Below are positions 17,724 through 28,990 of a stretch of DNA of 64,000 bases, piece by piece. Origin of the DNA: JAWRCU01 sp033542235 (GTDB taxonomy: Bacteria > Pseudomonadota > Alphaproteobacteria > Rhizobiales > Rhizobiaceae); NCBI RefSeq assembly GCF_033542235.1, contig NZ_JAWRCU010000005.1:62001-126000 (forward strand), given 5' to 3'. Position 1 is the first letter of the stretch, and each line of letters begins with the position of its first letter. The notes beneath the pieces were generated by a model. The model was not told where the DNA came from. It was given only the letters and a program-made list of their open reading frames with translations, and ran no database searches. The position numbers and the translations under genes are program-made.

Positions 17724-18851
17724 TCAGTAGACTACCACGCTTCTGATCGACTTGCCCTCATGCATGAGGTCGAAGCCCTTGTTGATCTCTTCAAGCTTGA
17801 GCGTGTGGGTGATCATCGGATCGATCTCGATCTTACCCGACATGTACCAGTCGACGATCTTCGGCACGTCGGTGCGACCTCTGGCACCGCCGAAGGCTGT
17901 GCCCTTCCATACTCGGCCGGTGACCACCTGGAACGGCCGTGTCGAGATCTCCTGGCCGGCGCCGGCAACGCCGATGATGATCGACTGGCCCCAGCCTCTG
18001 TGCGAAGATTCAAGGGCCTGGCGCATGATCCTCACGTTACCGGTGCAGTCGAAGGTGTAGTCAGCCCCGCCAATCTGGTCTGCGCCGCGCTTGGTCATGT
18101 TGACGAGGTAGGCAACGATGTCGCCGTCGATCTCCTTGGGGTTGACGAAATGCGTCATCCCGAAGCGCTCGCCCCAAGCCTTCTTGTCGTTGTTGATGTC
18201 GACGCCGATGATCATGTCGGCGCCGGCGAGCCGCAGCCCCTGGATCACGTTGAGCCCGATGCCGCCGAGGCCGAAAACGATCGCCGTCGCGCCTTCCTCG
18301 ACCTTGGCCGTGTTGATCACTGCGCCGATGCCGGTCGTGACGCCGCAGCCGATATAGCAGATCTTGTCGAAGGGTGCGTCCGGGTTGACCTTCGCCACTG
18401 CGATCTCCGGCAGAACCGTAAAGTTCGAGAAAGTCGAGCAGCCCATGTAGTGGAAGATCTTGTCCTTACCCATCGAGAAGCGGCTCGTGCCGTCCGGCAT
18501 GAGGCCCTGGCCTTGGGTAGCGCGGATCGCGGTGCAGAGATTGGTCTTGCGCGACAGGCAGGACGGGCACTGCCGGCACTCCGGCGTGTAGAGTGGGATG
18601 ACGTGGTCGCCTTTCCTGACGCTGGTCACGCCGGGACCGACGTCGACCACCACGCCAGCGCCTTCATGACCCAGAATCGCCGGGAAGATGCCCTCGGGGT
18701 CGGCGCCCGACAGCGTGAATTCATCCGTGTGGCAGATTCCCGTCGCCTTGATCTCGACCAGAACCTCGCCTGCCCTCGGCCCGTCGAGGTCGACTTCCAT
18801 GATCTCGAGCGGTTTTCCGGCAGCGACGGCGACTGCGGCACGGGTTTTCAT
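17724..18851 (-). CDS. frmA: S-(hydroxymethyl)glutathione dehydrogenase / class III alcohol dehydrogenase
   Basis: A 375-residue zinc- and NAD-dependent enzyme that oxidises the glutathione-formaldehyde adduct, and may also reduce S-nitrosoglutathione. It has the catalytic zinc region GICHTDEFTLSG and GHEGAGVV, the structural-zinc cysteines ECRQCPSCLSRKTNLC, and a Rossmann segment FGLGGIGLNVIQG. I start it at MKTRAAV (18851) rather than three codons upstream. It is transcribed divergently from pccA. Confidence 0.95.
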   Translation of the reverse strand: MKTRAAVAVAAGKPLEIMEVDLDGPRAGEVLVEIKATGICHTDEFTLSGADPEGIFPAILGHEGAGVVVDVGPGVTSVRKGDHVIPLYTPECRQCPSCLSRKTNLCTAIRATQGQGLMPDGTSRFSMGKDKIFHYMGCSTFSNFTVLPEIAVAKVNPDAPFDKICYIGCGVTTGIGAVINTAKVEEGATAIVFGLGGIGLNVIQGLRLAGADMIIGVDINNDKKAWGERFGMTHFVNPKEIDGDIVAYLVNMTKRGADQIGGADYTFDCTGNVRIMRQALESSHRGWGQSIIIGVAGAGQEISTRPFQVVTGRVWKGTAFGGARGRTDVPKIVDWYMSGKIEIDPMITHTLKLEEINKGFDLMHEGKSIRSVVVY

Positions 18852-19003
18852 CGTCAGCATTCTCCCAATGATTAGCGCGGCAAACTTTCAGACTTTCCCC
18901 GCTTGATCAAGGAGGCCTAAAGCATGTCGTTCGAAGCATGTGTCTTGACCCACGCTGGCGAGCACATAAAACGAAACTGCACGTCTGGAGGGCCGTTCCG
19001 CGC

Positions 19004-21016
<2,013 letters not shown>

Positions 21017-21535
21017 ATGGCAGACGAAGTAAGCTTGCCTCAGCCGCCAACCTTTGACGAAATTGTTGGACTTCGCCTTTCCATTGTTCGCCGTGCGGCA
21101 GACATGCTTATTCTTCACTTTGGCGAAGTCGTCCTGCATCGATCAGGTAAGGGCGATGTTGGACAAATTGCACTTCATATTCAGGGGCCGTGGCGGCTGG
21201 AAGACCTGAACAACACGATCGTCGGCCGAGATGATCTTTGGGAATACGGGGGAACTCATCCTCAGCCGGAAGGCTGGAGATATGAAGACGGCGAAAGCGT
21301 GCAGGATGATTCCTTCGATCGGCTCTTTCGGAGAGGAGAAGGCAAATACGGCTAGACGGTCGACGACGATAACTATGTTGTTTTGTCGGTTGACCAAAAG
21401 ACGACGGGAGATTTGACGATTGCGTTCGCCAACAACCGGACACTCCTTGTTTTCCCGGACGGCGTGTCGAGAGAGTGCTGGCGGCTTCTTAAGCCCGGAG
21501 CTGAAGGCGAACACCTTGTGTTCCCGCCCGACTAG
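21017..21535 (+). pseudogene. Unknown gene interrupted by one in-frame amber codon
   Basis: A frame of 172 sense positions starts one base after the pccA stop. It reads 112 codons to a TAG at 21353-21355, then continues in the same frame for 59 more codons to TAG at 21533. Both halves look like one protein: QIALHIQGPWRLEDL and IVGRDDLWEYG before the stop, then DLTIAFANNRTLLVFPDGVS and ECWRLLKPG after it. Similar 'LHIQ.PWR...FPDG..E.WR' patterns occur in small hypothetical proteins of unknown role, as I recall. Codon use is more AT-rich than in neighbours, hinting at transfer. It may be a recent pseudogene, a 112-residue truncated protein, or a readthrough case. Confidence 0.7.
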
Positions 21536-21548
21536 TCGTGTACGCCGG

Positions 21549-21596
21549 GCCAGCGACAGCCAGGCCCTCGACGCGGTCATCATGGAGTTTGCCTGA
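21549..21596 (+). pseudogene. Orphan remnant of a pccA 3' end
   Basis: Fifteen codons plus a stop read ASDSQALDAVIMEFA, against DSLAVDAVIMEFA at the end of the intact pccA (11 of 13 aligned residues identical, 9 mismatches over 42 bases, mostly synonymous). The remnant's TGA is one base from the GTG of the HAD gene, the spacing expected if this was the original pccA terminus. It indicates that the preceding ~530 bases were inserted together with a replacement pccA 3' end. Confidence 0.75.
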
Positions 21597-21597
21597 A

Positions 21598-22275
21598 GTG
21601 TCTATCCCAGCGCCGCGACCTGCACTACTGTTCGACCTCGACGGAACGTTGACCGATCCGTTCGTCGGCATCACCCGCTTCATCCAATACGCGATGGAGA
21701 AGCTCGGGCGACTGGTGCCTGCCGCGGACGACCTTCGCTGGTGTATCGGCCCGCCCCTCAAATCGGCGTTCAGGACGCTTCTAGACACGGATGACGATAC
21801 GGCGACGGACGCCGCCGTGCGGCTCTATCGGGAGCGCTATTCTGTGGTCGGAAAATTCGAGAACAGCCTCATTCAAGGCATTCCAGAGATGCTGGCGACA
21901 CTGGCCGGCGAGGGATACTTCCTGTCGATCGCTACTTCCAAGCTCAAGACCTACGCGGGCGACATCATCGATCACTTCGAGCTGCGCCGATACTTTCATG
22001 TCCTGCATGGATCCGAGCTCGACGGCCGCAACGCGGCAAAGGGCGACCTCGTGCGGCACATCCTTGCAACCGAACAGATCGATGCAACGAGCACCGTCAT
22101 GATCGGCGATCGATCGCATGACGTTGTGGGAGCCAGCGCCAACGGCGTTGCAGCCATTGGGGTGCTGTGGGGCTATGGCGATCGGTCCGAGCTTGAAGGC
22201 GCCGGTGCGGCGCGGATCGCAAACCGGCCTGAGGAGCTGCCGCATCTCGTTCGAGCGGTGCTCGGTCCAGCCTGA
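21598..22275 (+). CDS. HAD-superfamily phosphatase (phosphoglycolate-phosphatase-like)
   Basis: A 225-residue haloacid-dehalogenase-fold phosphatase with motif I LFDLDGTLTDP (nucleophile Asp), motif II in the SIATSKLKTYA stretch, and motif III/IV MIGDRSHDVVGASANG. The cap region with RFIQYAMEKLG resembles the Gph/PpaX group; the substrate is not determined. The likely start is the GTG at 21598, one base after the pccA-remnant stop, which implies former translational coupling to pccA. Upstream in-frame sequence belongs to the cassette. Confidence 0.88.
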   Translation: MSIPAPRPALLFDLDGTLTDPFVGITRFIQYAMEKLGRLVPAADDLRWCIGPPLKSAFRTLLDTDDDTATDAAVRLYRERYSVVGKFENSLIQGIPEMLATLAGEGYFLSIATSKLKTYAGDIIDHFELRRYFHVLHGSELDGRNAAKGDLVRHILATEQIDATSTVMIGDRSHDVVGASANGVAAIGVLWGYGDRSELEGAGAARIANRPEELPHLVRAVLGPA

Positions 22276-22485
22276 TTCGAGCCATGGCACTCCCTGCCTT
22301 TGTGGCAGTCCCTGTGTGTTTCGCCGATGCACGCTGGAACCATGTCGCTCCAGACAATAGATTCGGGCGAGAGACTCAACGCGAGCATCGGACCGAACCG
22401 AGGGACCGCATCAGCGAAAACTGCGCAGCGGTCTTCGGACAGCCCGAAGCGCCAATAAAGATACAGAGTGGCAACAGGCGGACTG

Positions 22486-25400
22486 ATGGCAAGCGACAGC
22501 TCTACGCGCGATCCGATCCTGAACGCGGCCCGGCAAGGAGCAGCACCTGCGGCTCAGGCTCGGAACTTCATTCATCTGCGCGTCCACTCCGCCTATTCGC
22601 TGCTCGAAGGCGCGCTGCAGCTTTCGAAGATCGTCAGCTGGGCCGCGAAGGAGTCCACGCCGGCGATTGCGGTGACCGACACCAACAACCTGTTCGGCGC
22701 GCTGGAATTCTCTCAGAAGGCCGTCAAGGAAGGCGTGCAGCCCGTCATCGGCTGCCAGCTCGATTTCGCCTTCAACGACAGTCGCGACGAGGGCGCGCGC
22801 CACACCGCGCGGAGTCACGGTCCCGAGCTTTTCCCGCTGGTCCTGATCGCGCAGAACCAGGTCGGCTACAGCAACCTGACCAAGCTCGTCAGCCGGGCCT
22901 ATCTGGGCACGCCAAACGATTCCCCTGTGCACCTGCCGCTGGAAATCCTCGACGGCTACGCCGAGGGGATCATCTGCCTAACCGGCGGCCCGCGCGGGCC
23001 GATCGGCCGCGCGCTGAAGGGCGATCATCCATCACAGGCCGAAGAGCGGTTGCTGTCGCTGATCGACCTGTTCGGTGACCGACTCTATGTCGAGATCGAG
23101 CGTCTGGCTGGCTATGACCGAGCGCTCGAGGCCGCTACTATCGATTTGGCCTATCGCCACGACCTGCCGCTGGTCGCCACCAACGAGGCATTCTTTCTGA
23201 AGCGAGAGGATTACGAGGCGCACGACGCCCTGATCGCGATCGCGGAAGGCACGGTCATTGCCGTAGACAATCGCCGCAGGCTCACGCCGGACAACTATCT
23301 GAAAAGCCAGGCGGAAATGGCAGTGCTTTTTGCCGATTTGCCTGAGGCGCTGGACAGCACCGTCGAGATCGCCCGCCGCTGCTCCTTCTATCCGAAGAAC
23401 CGCAGCCCGATCCTGCCGCGCTTTGCCGCGCGCGACGCTGCCGATGCGGAGGCCGCCGTCAGGGCCGAAGCCGAGGAGTTGACCCGCCAGGCCCGCGAAG
23501 GCCTGGCGATGCGTATCGCCACACGTGGCCTCTCGCCGGGCTACACCGAGGACGACTACCGCAAGCGGCTCGATTACGAGCTCTCGATCATCGAGAGGAT
23601 GAAATTTCCCGGCTACTTTCTGATCGTTTCCGACTTCATTAAATGGGCCAAGGCTCATGACATTCCGGTCGGCCCTGGGCGCGGGTCGGGCGCCGGCTCC
23701 CTCGTCGCCTATGCTCTCACCATCACCGACATCGATCCGCTGCGCTTCTCGCTGCTTTTCGAGCGCTTCCTCAATCCCGAACGCGTGTCGATGCCGGACT
23801 TCGATATCGACTTCTGCCAGGATCGCCGTGAGGAGGTGATCCGCTACGTCCAGGAGAAATACGGCCGCGACCAGGTCGCGCAGATCATCACCTTTGGAAC
23901 GCTGCAGGCCCGCGCCGTGCTGCGCGATGTCGGCCGTGTGCTGCAGATGCCCTACAGCCAGGTCGACAGGCTCTGCAAAATGGTCCCGCAGAACCCGGCT
24001 AACCCTGTGAGCCTTGCCAAGGCGATCGAAGGCGAGCCGCGCTTCGCGGAAGAAGCCGAGAAGGAGCCGATCGTCCAGACGCTGCTCGACACGGCGCAGA
24101 AGCTCGAGGGCCTTTTCCGTCACGCTTCGACGCACGCGGCGGGCATCGTGATCGGCGACCGGCCACTGCCCGAGCTGGTTCCGATGTATCGCGATCCACG
24201 CTCCGACATGCCGGTCACGCAGTTCAACATGAAATATGTCGAGCAGGCCGGGCTGGTGAAGTTCGACTTCCTCGGCCTCAAGACGCTCACCACGCTTGAC
24301 CGTGCAGTGAAGCTCATCCGCCGGCGCGGAATCGACATCGACCTCGCGCAGATCCCGCTCGACGATGAGAAGACCTATTCGATGCTGTCGCGCGGCGAGG
24401 TCGTCGGCGTGTTCCAGGTTGAAAGTGCGGGCATGCGCAAGGCGCTGATCGGCATGAAGCCTGACCGTATCGAGGACATCATCGCACTGGTCGCGCTCTA
24501 TCGCCCGGGGCCGATGGAGAACATCCCGACCTACAACGCCCGCAAGCACAAGGAAGAAGAAGTCGCCTCGATCCATCCGAAGATCGATCATCTGGTGGCC
24601 GAGACTCAAGGCGTCATCGTCTATCAGGAGCAGGTGATGCAGATCGCGCAGGAGCTTGCCGGCTACTCGCTCGGCGAAGCAGACCTTCTGCGCCGAGCCA
24701 TGGGCAAGAAGATCAGGGCCGAGATGGACGCGCAGCGGACGCGTTTCGTCGATGGCTCACTGAAGAACGGACTGACGAAGCCGCAGGCCGAGTTCATCTT
24801 CGACCTTCTGGCGAAATTCGCCGACTACGGCTTCAACAAGAGCCATGCGGCGGCCTACGCATTCGTTTCCTACCAGACCGCCTATCTGAAGGCGCATTAC
24901 CCGGTCGAGTTCCTGGCCGCGTCGATGACGCTCGACATGTCGAATACGGACAAGCTTGCCGATTTCCGCGCGGATGCGATGCGTCTCGGCATCGATGTCG
25001 TGGCGCCGTCCGTGAACACCTCCTACCGCGATTTCGAAGTCGGCGAGAATCGCATTTTCTATTCTCTCGCCGCCATCAAGGGCGTCGGCGACGCGGCGGT
25101 GGAGCACATCGTCGAGAAGCGGGCGGACAAGCCCTTCGAAAGCCTGGAAGATTTCGCGCAACGCATCGATCCGAAGATTGTAGGCAAGCGTGTTCTCGAG
25201 AGCCTGATCATGGCTGGCGCCCTCGATTGCTTCGGCAGGGACCGCGCCGCGATGATGGCGGGTGTCGAAGCGATCATGGCGGCAGCTGCCTTCGCGCATG
25301 CGAGCGCGACCAGCGACCAGATCGATATCTTCGGCGCCGGAACTGCGACGCGCCGTCCCGAAGCCATACGTCTCCCCACGACGGAAGTGTGGCTGCCGGC

Positions 25401-26016
25401 CGACCGGCTGCACCGCGAGTTCCAGGTGGTTGGCTTCTATCTCTCCGCCCATCCGCTCGACGAGTATAAGACGGCGCTGGCGAAGATGCGGGTGCAGACC
25501 TGGGGCGAATTCTCGGCTGCCGTGAAGCGTGGCGCGGCGGCCGGCCGGCTCGCCGGCACCGTGACGGCCAAGCAGGAGCGTAAGACGCGCACCGGCAACA
25601 AAATGGGCGTCGTGCAGTTTTCGGACACCTCTGGACAATACGAGGCAGTGCTCTTCTCCGAAGGGCTCGCGCAATATCGCGACATGCTGGAGCCCGGCAA
25701 ATCGGTCGTCATCACGGTGGCGGCCGAGGACAGGCCGGAAGGCATCAACCTGCGAATTCAGACTGTGCAGTCGCTGGAGCACGAGGCGAGCCGCGTGCAG
25801 AAGTCACTGCGCATCTTCCTGCGCGACGCCGGCCCGGTGAACACGCTGGCCACCCAGCTCGGAACGAAGGGTGAAGGGCAGGTGAGTTTCGTGCTGATCA
25901 AGGAAGGCGGCCAGGGCGAAGTCGAGATCGCGCTGCCCGACCGTTACGCCATCTCCCCTCGCGTCGCCTCGGCTATGCGCGCCGTTCCCGGCGTTGTGGA
26001 GGTGGAGCTGGTCTAA
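22486..26016 (+). CDS. dnaE: DNA polymerase III alpha subunit
   Basis: A 1176-residue replicative polymerase (family C, DnaE1). The N-terminal PHP domain contains FIHLRVHSAYSLLEGAL. The catalytic palm has GPGRGSGAGSLVAYAL and the acidic triad motif PDFDIDF (437-443), and the fingers include GEADLLRRAMGKK. The C-terminus carries the helix-hairpin-helix and OB-fold (LAGTVTAKQERKTRTGNKMG). ATG 22486 has AGGCGG just upstream; a GTG at 22468 would add 6 residues. No intein is present. The stop is only 6 bases from the convergent vapC stop. The 210 bases upstream (22276-22485) hold nothing I recognise. Confidence 0.97.
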   Translation: MASDSSTRDPILNAARQGAAPAAQARNFIHLRVHSAYSLLEGALQLSKIVSWAAKESTPAIAVTDTNNLFGALEFSQKAVKEGVQPVIGCQLDFAFNDSRDEGARHTARSHGPELFPLVLIAQNQVGYSNLTKLVSRAYLGTPNDSPVHLPLEILDGYAEGIICLTGGPRGPIGRALKGDHPSQAEERLLSLIDLFGDRLYVEIERLAGYDRALEAATIDLAYRHDLPLVATNEAFFLKREDYEAHDALIAIAEGTVIAVDNRRRLTPDNYLKSQAEMAVLFADLPEALDSTVEIARRCSFYPKNRSPILPRFAARDAADAEAAVRAEAEELTRQAREGLAMRIATRGLSPGYTEDDYRKRLDYELSIIERMKFPGYFLIVSDFIKWAKAHDIPVGPGRGSGAGSLVAYALTITDIDPLRFSLLFERFLNPERVSMPDFDIDFCQDRREEVIRYVQEKYGRDQVAQIITFGTLQARAVLRDVGRVLQMPYSQVDRLCKMVPQNPANPVSLAKAIEGEPRFAEEAEKEPIVQTLLDTAQKLEGLFRHASTHAAGIVIGDRPLPELVPMYRDPRSDMPVTQFNMKYVEQAGLVKFDFLGLKTLTTLDRAVKLIRRRGIDIDLAQIPLDDEKTYSMLSRGEVVGVFQVESAGMRKALIGMKPDRIEDIIALVALYRPGPMENIPTYNARKHKEEEVASIHPKIDHLVAETQGVIVYQEQVMQIAQELAGYSLGEADLLRRAMGKKIRAEMDAQRTRFVDGSLKNGLTKPQAEFIFDLLAKFADYGFNKSHAAAYAFVSYQTAYLKAHYPVEFLAASMTLDMSNTDKLADFRADAMRLGIDVVAPSVNTSYRDFEVGENRIFYSLAAIKGVGDAAVEHIVEKRADKPFESLEDFAQRIDPKIVGKRVLESLIMAGALDCFGRDRAAMMAGVEAIMAAAAFAHASATSDQIDIFGAGTATRRPEAIRLPTTEVWLPADRLHREFQVVGFYLSAHPLDEYKTALAKMRVQTWGEFSAAVKRGAAAGRLAGTVTAKQERKTRTGNKMGVVQFSDTSGQYEAVLFSEGLAQYRDMLEPGKSVVITVAAEDRPEGINLRIQTVQSLEHEASRVQKSLRIFLRDAGPVNTLATQLGTKGEGQVSFVLIKEGGQGEVEIALPDRYAISPRVASAMRAVPGVVEVELV

Positions 26017-26022
26017 GGCAAG

Positions 26023-26448
26023 CTACAGCAGCTCGGCTGCGACTCCTAACTCCAGCGCCGCACTGCAAAACCGCTTGTCCAATGTGACGATGGTCGTTCC
26101 AAATTCCGCAGCAACCGCCAGATGGAGGGCGTCTGACGATTTTATCCCCAACCTGTACTGATCGGCGAACTGAGCAGCCGCTTGAAATGTCTTCGCCGGG
26201 ACCGGAAGTGTCTTCAGCGCATCCTTCGCATAACGTCCGAAGGCGCTTAGGGAGGCAGCCCGGGTTGCTTCATCGATTTGCCTGGTGCGCAGCTTGATCG
26301 ATAGCGCAGACGAAAATTCTGTGACAGTCCAATGGCTGACAGCCAAATTCTCGGGTTGCTGTCCAGCGAGCCATCGTTGTGCCCGGTCGGTTGCGGCCTC
26401 CGACGTCAGAGCCGATACGAGCACCGATGTGTCGATGTAAAATGTCAA
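26023..26448 (-). CDS. vapC: VapC-type PIN-domain ribonuclease toxin
   Basis: A 141-residue PIN-domain protein. Acidic residues expected for Mg2+ coordination appear in YIDTSVLVSAL (Asp), TVTEFSSAL (Glu), SSDALHLAVA (Asp) and IVTLDKRF (Asp). VapC toxins cleave tRNA or rRNA. Its start overlaps the antitoxin stop by ATGA, the usual antitoxin-first coupling. The target is unknown. Confidence 0.93.
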   Translation of the reverse strand: MTFYIDTSVLVSALTSEAATDRAQRWLAGQQPENLAVSHWTVTEFSSALSIKLRTRQIDEATRAASLSAFGRYAKDALKTLPVPAKTFQAAAQFADQYRLGIKSSDALHLAVAAEFGTTIVTLDKRFCSAALELGVAAELL

Positions 26449-26693
26449 TAGCGCTCGCTATCGCGCATTTCGCGGATGAAATCACCTGCGGACTGCTCTT
26501 GATACGGCATCTTCGCGGTGAGTTTTCGTAACTCTTCCAGATCGATTGGCTTCCGCTTCCGCTCGGCAGGCACAAGGTGCGCTACCGGCTTGCCGCGGCG
26601 CAAGATTTGCACCGTTTCACCGGCGGCTGCCTGCTCCACCAACTCGCTCAAATGGGCTTTGGCTTCGGCTAGATTGACGGTTCTCATGACCAT
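26445..26693 (-). CDS. vapB: Phd/YefM-type antitoxin (VapB role)
   Basis: An 82-residue antitoxin with the Phd/YefM N-terminal DNA-binding domain: MRTVNLAEAKAHLSELVEQAAAGE is within the visible pattern, followed by QILRRGKPVAHLVP. The C-terminal tail (QEQSAGDFIREMRDSERY) would bind the toxin. ATGs at 26693 and 26687 are both possible. A perfect inverted repeat directly upstream is its likely operator. Confidence 0.92.
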   Translation of the reverse strand: MVMRTVNLAEAKAHLSELVEQAAAGETVQILRRGKPVAHLVPAERKRKPIDLEELRKLTAKMPYQEQSAGDFIREMRDSERY

Positions 26694-26694
26694 G

Positions 26695-26712
26695 TGACCA
26701 ACTATTTGGTCA
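26695..26712. promoter_or_regulatory. Palindromic operator of vapBC
   Basis: TGACCAA-ctat-TTGGTCA is a perfect 7-base inverted repeat 2 bases upstream of the antitoxin ATG. A further partial copy (TTTGGTCC) lies near 26734. The AT-rich flank with TATATAA-like sequence fits the promoter. Autorepression by the antitoxin or the complex is the usual behaviour of this family. Confidence 0.6.
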
Positions 26713-26801
26713 TATATAACACGAATTGAGATTTGGTCCAATATACTGGCGCGAGGCGCGGGCGGATTGTCGCGCCTCACATCCGATAGGGTCGTCGCAT
26801 G

Positions 26802-28988
26802 TCACGCCGACAGGCCTTTCTTGATGGGCAGCCTTTGGATGGTCTTGCCGGTCGCTGCCCTGAGCGCATTGGCGACGGCGGGTCCGATCGGCGGCACTCC
26901 CGGTTCGCCGACACCGGTCGGTAGCTCGTCGGAATCGACGATGTAGACCTCGACTTTGGGCATCTGCTCGATGCGCAGCGGCGTGTAGCTGTCGTAATTG
27001 CCCTGGTCCACCGCGCCTTTCGTCAATGTCAGTTCTTCCTGCAGGATCGCCCCGAGGCCGAAACCGATCCCGCCCTCCATCTGGGCGCGGACCTGGTCGG
27101 GATTGGTCGCGGTGCCGCAATCGACCGCGCAGACGACCCGGTCGACCGTAAAGTCACTGCTACCCTTGGTAGTGATCTCGACCACCTCTGCAACATAGGT
27201 GTTGAAGCTTTCGTGCAGGGCCACGCCGCGGAAGCGGCCGTCCGGCAGCGGCTCATTCCAACCCGCCTTTTCGGCGGCGAGCCTCAGCACTGTGGCGTGC
27301 CGGCGATGGTCGTTGAGCATCGATAGGCGGAACTCGACCGGGTCCCGCTTGGCGGCCGCGGCGAGTTCATCAATGAATGTCTCCATCGCATAGGCGGTAT
27401 GGGTCGAACCAACCGATCGCCACCAGAGCACGGGAATGTTCACATGGGTCGAGGTCAAGTCGACCTTCAGGTTCGGTATGGCGTAGGGCAGGTTCGCCGC
27501 GCCTTCGACCGAAGACCGATCGATCCCTCCCTTGGCGCCGCCCGATTCGCTGATAGGCTGGCCGACAATGTGATCGTAGAGCGCCACCACCTTGCCCTGC
27601 TCGTCGAGGCCGGCTTTTAAGGCATGCACATAGGCAGGCCGATAGCGACCGCCACGCATGTCGTTCTCGCGCGTCCACTGCACCTTGACCGGCGCCTTCC
27701 AGCCAAGCGCCTTCGCGGTCGCCACCGCTTCGACCACCAGATCCGCATCCGGGACAGCCCGCCGGCCGAAACTGCCGCCAGTTTTCATGACATGCAGCCG
27801 AACTTTGTCGGGCGTAACGCCGGCCGCCTTGGCCGCGGCGGCCTGATAGAGGTCGGGAGCCTGATGTCCGCCCCAGACCTCGACCACACCGTCATCGCTC
27901 ATTCGCGCGACCGCGTTGAGCGGCTCCAGAGACGCATGGGCAAGATACGGGAACTCATACAGCGCCTCGACCGTCTGGGCCGAGGTGGCAAGCGCCCGCT
28001 GGACGTCGCCGTCATCGCGAGCGGTGGCCTTGGCCGGACCTGCCGCGATTTTCCTGTATTCGGCGATGATCTCATCGGTCCCGCGCTGCTCAGCCTTCGC
28101 TTCGTCCCACTGGACGTTCACAAGGTCGCGGCCCTTCAGCGCTGCCCACATGTTCCGACCGACGACCGCGACACCACGTGGCGTCTCCACGACGTCGACG
28201 ATCCCGTCGAGCGCCTTTGCCTTGGCCGCATCGAAGGCCTTGAGGGCTGCGCCGAATTTGGGCGAATGGATCATGACCGCTGTCAGCATCCCGTCCATCT
28301 TCAGGTCGATGGTGTAGGTCTGGGTGCCGTTCGTTTTGGCGGCGGTGTCGAAGCGTTTGAGCGTTTCCGATCCGATCTGCTTCCACTCGTCACTCGACTT
28401 CAGCGGCACATCATCCGGAATGGGAATCCTTGCCGCAGCTTCGGCCAATTCCCCAAAACTCGCTCGTTTCCCGGACGGGTGGGAAAGGATTCCCGACGCA
28501 ACCGTGATTTCGCCTGCCGCTACGCCCCAGGCCCGAGCCGCAGCTGATATCAGCATTTCGCGAGCGGCGGCGCCGGCCTTGCGATAGCGCTCCCAGGACG
28601 ATGCCATCGAGGTCGAGCCGCCCGTCCCTTGTGCGGCACCGCCCCAGGCCAGATTGCCGTAGAGAGCCGGATTGCCCGAAGCGCCGACGACGTCGACCTG
28701 GCCCCAGTCGCCCTCGAGCTCTTCCATGACGAGCGTCGCTATACCGAAATAGGAGCCTTGCCCCATCTCGAACTGGGAAGAGTGAATCACGATCCGGTTC
28801 GCCGGGGTGACTTCGACATAGGCTTGGAACGGGTTGGTTTGAGGCCCAGCCGGGGCGGCCCGGGCGTCTACCGGTTCGGTTGCGATCAACCGGTAGCCGA
28901 TCACCAGCCCCGCAGCGGAAGCCGCGCCGATCAGGAACTGGCGGCGGGATGGCCGGCTCGCATACAATTCGATTCGATGCGACAGCAT
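26802..28988 (-). CDS. iorB: Molybdenum hydroxylase large subunit, isoquinoline 1-oxidoreductase beta-like
   Basis: A 728-residue Mo-cofactor subunit of the xanthine dehydrogenase superfamily. The N-terminus carries a twin-arginine-like signal (RPSRRQFLIGAASAAG), as in periplasmic IorB-type enzymes. Aldehyde-oxidase/xanthine-dehydrogenase domains follow, with QFEMGQGSYFGIATLVMEEL and TGGSFGRR. The catalytic Glu lies in GVGEPGVPPIGPAVANA near the C-terminus. It is encoded 2 bases after the iron-sulfur subunit. The substrate is probably an N-heterocycle or aldehyde and cannot be specified. Length is normal. I start it at 28988; the longer frame runs into iorA. Confidence 0.92.
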   Translation of the reverse strand: MLSHRIELYASRPSRRQFLIGAASAAGLVIGYRLIATEPVDARAAPAGPQTNPFQAYVEVTPANRIVIHSSQFEMGQGSYFGIATLVMEELEGDWGQVDVVGASGNPALYGNLAWGGAAQGTGGSTSMASSWERYRKAGAAAREMLISAAARAWGVAAGEITVASGILSHPSGKRASFGELAEAAARIPIPDDVPLKSSDEWKQIGSETLKRFDTAAKTNGTQTYTIDLKMDGMLTAVMIHSPKFGAALKAFDAAKAKALDGIVDVVETPRGVAVVGRNMWAALKGRDLVNVQWDEAKAEQRGTDEIIAEYRKIAAGPAKATARDDGDVQRALATSAQTVEALYEFPYLAHASLEPLNAVARMSDDGVVEVWGGHQAPDLYQAAAAKAAGVTPDKVRLHVMKTGGSFGRRAVPDADLVVEAVATAKALGWKAPVKVQWTRENDMRGGRYRPAYVHALKAGLDEQGKVVALYDHIVGQPISESGGAKGGIDRSSVEGAANLPYAIPNLKVDLTSTHVNIPVLWWRSVGSTHTAYAMETFIDELAAAAKRDPVEFRLSMLNDHRRHATVLRLAAEKAGWNEPLPDGRFRGVALHESFNTYVAEVVEITTKGSSDFTVDRVVCAVDCGTATNPDQVRAQMEGGIGFGLGAILQEELTLTKGAVDQGNYDSYTPLRIEQMPKVEVYIVDSDELPTGVGEPGVPPIGPAVANALRAATGKTIQRLPIKKGLSA

Positions 28989-28990
28989 GA

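Noticed and set aside
17556..18875. 439-codon plus-strand frame opposite the formaldehyde dehydrogenase gene
   Set aside because: It is a shadow of frmA; composition is Asp/His/Arg-rich with no family signature.
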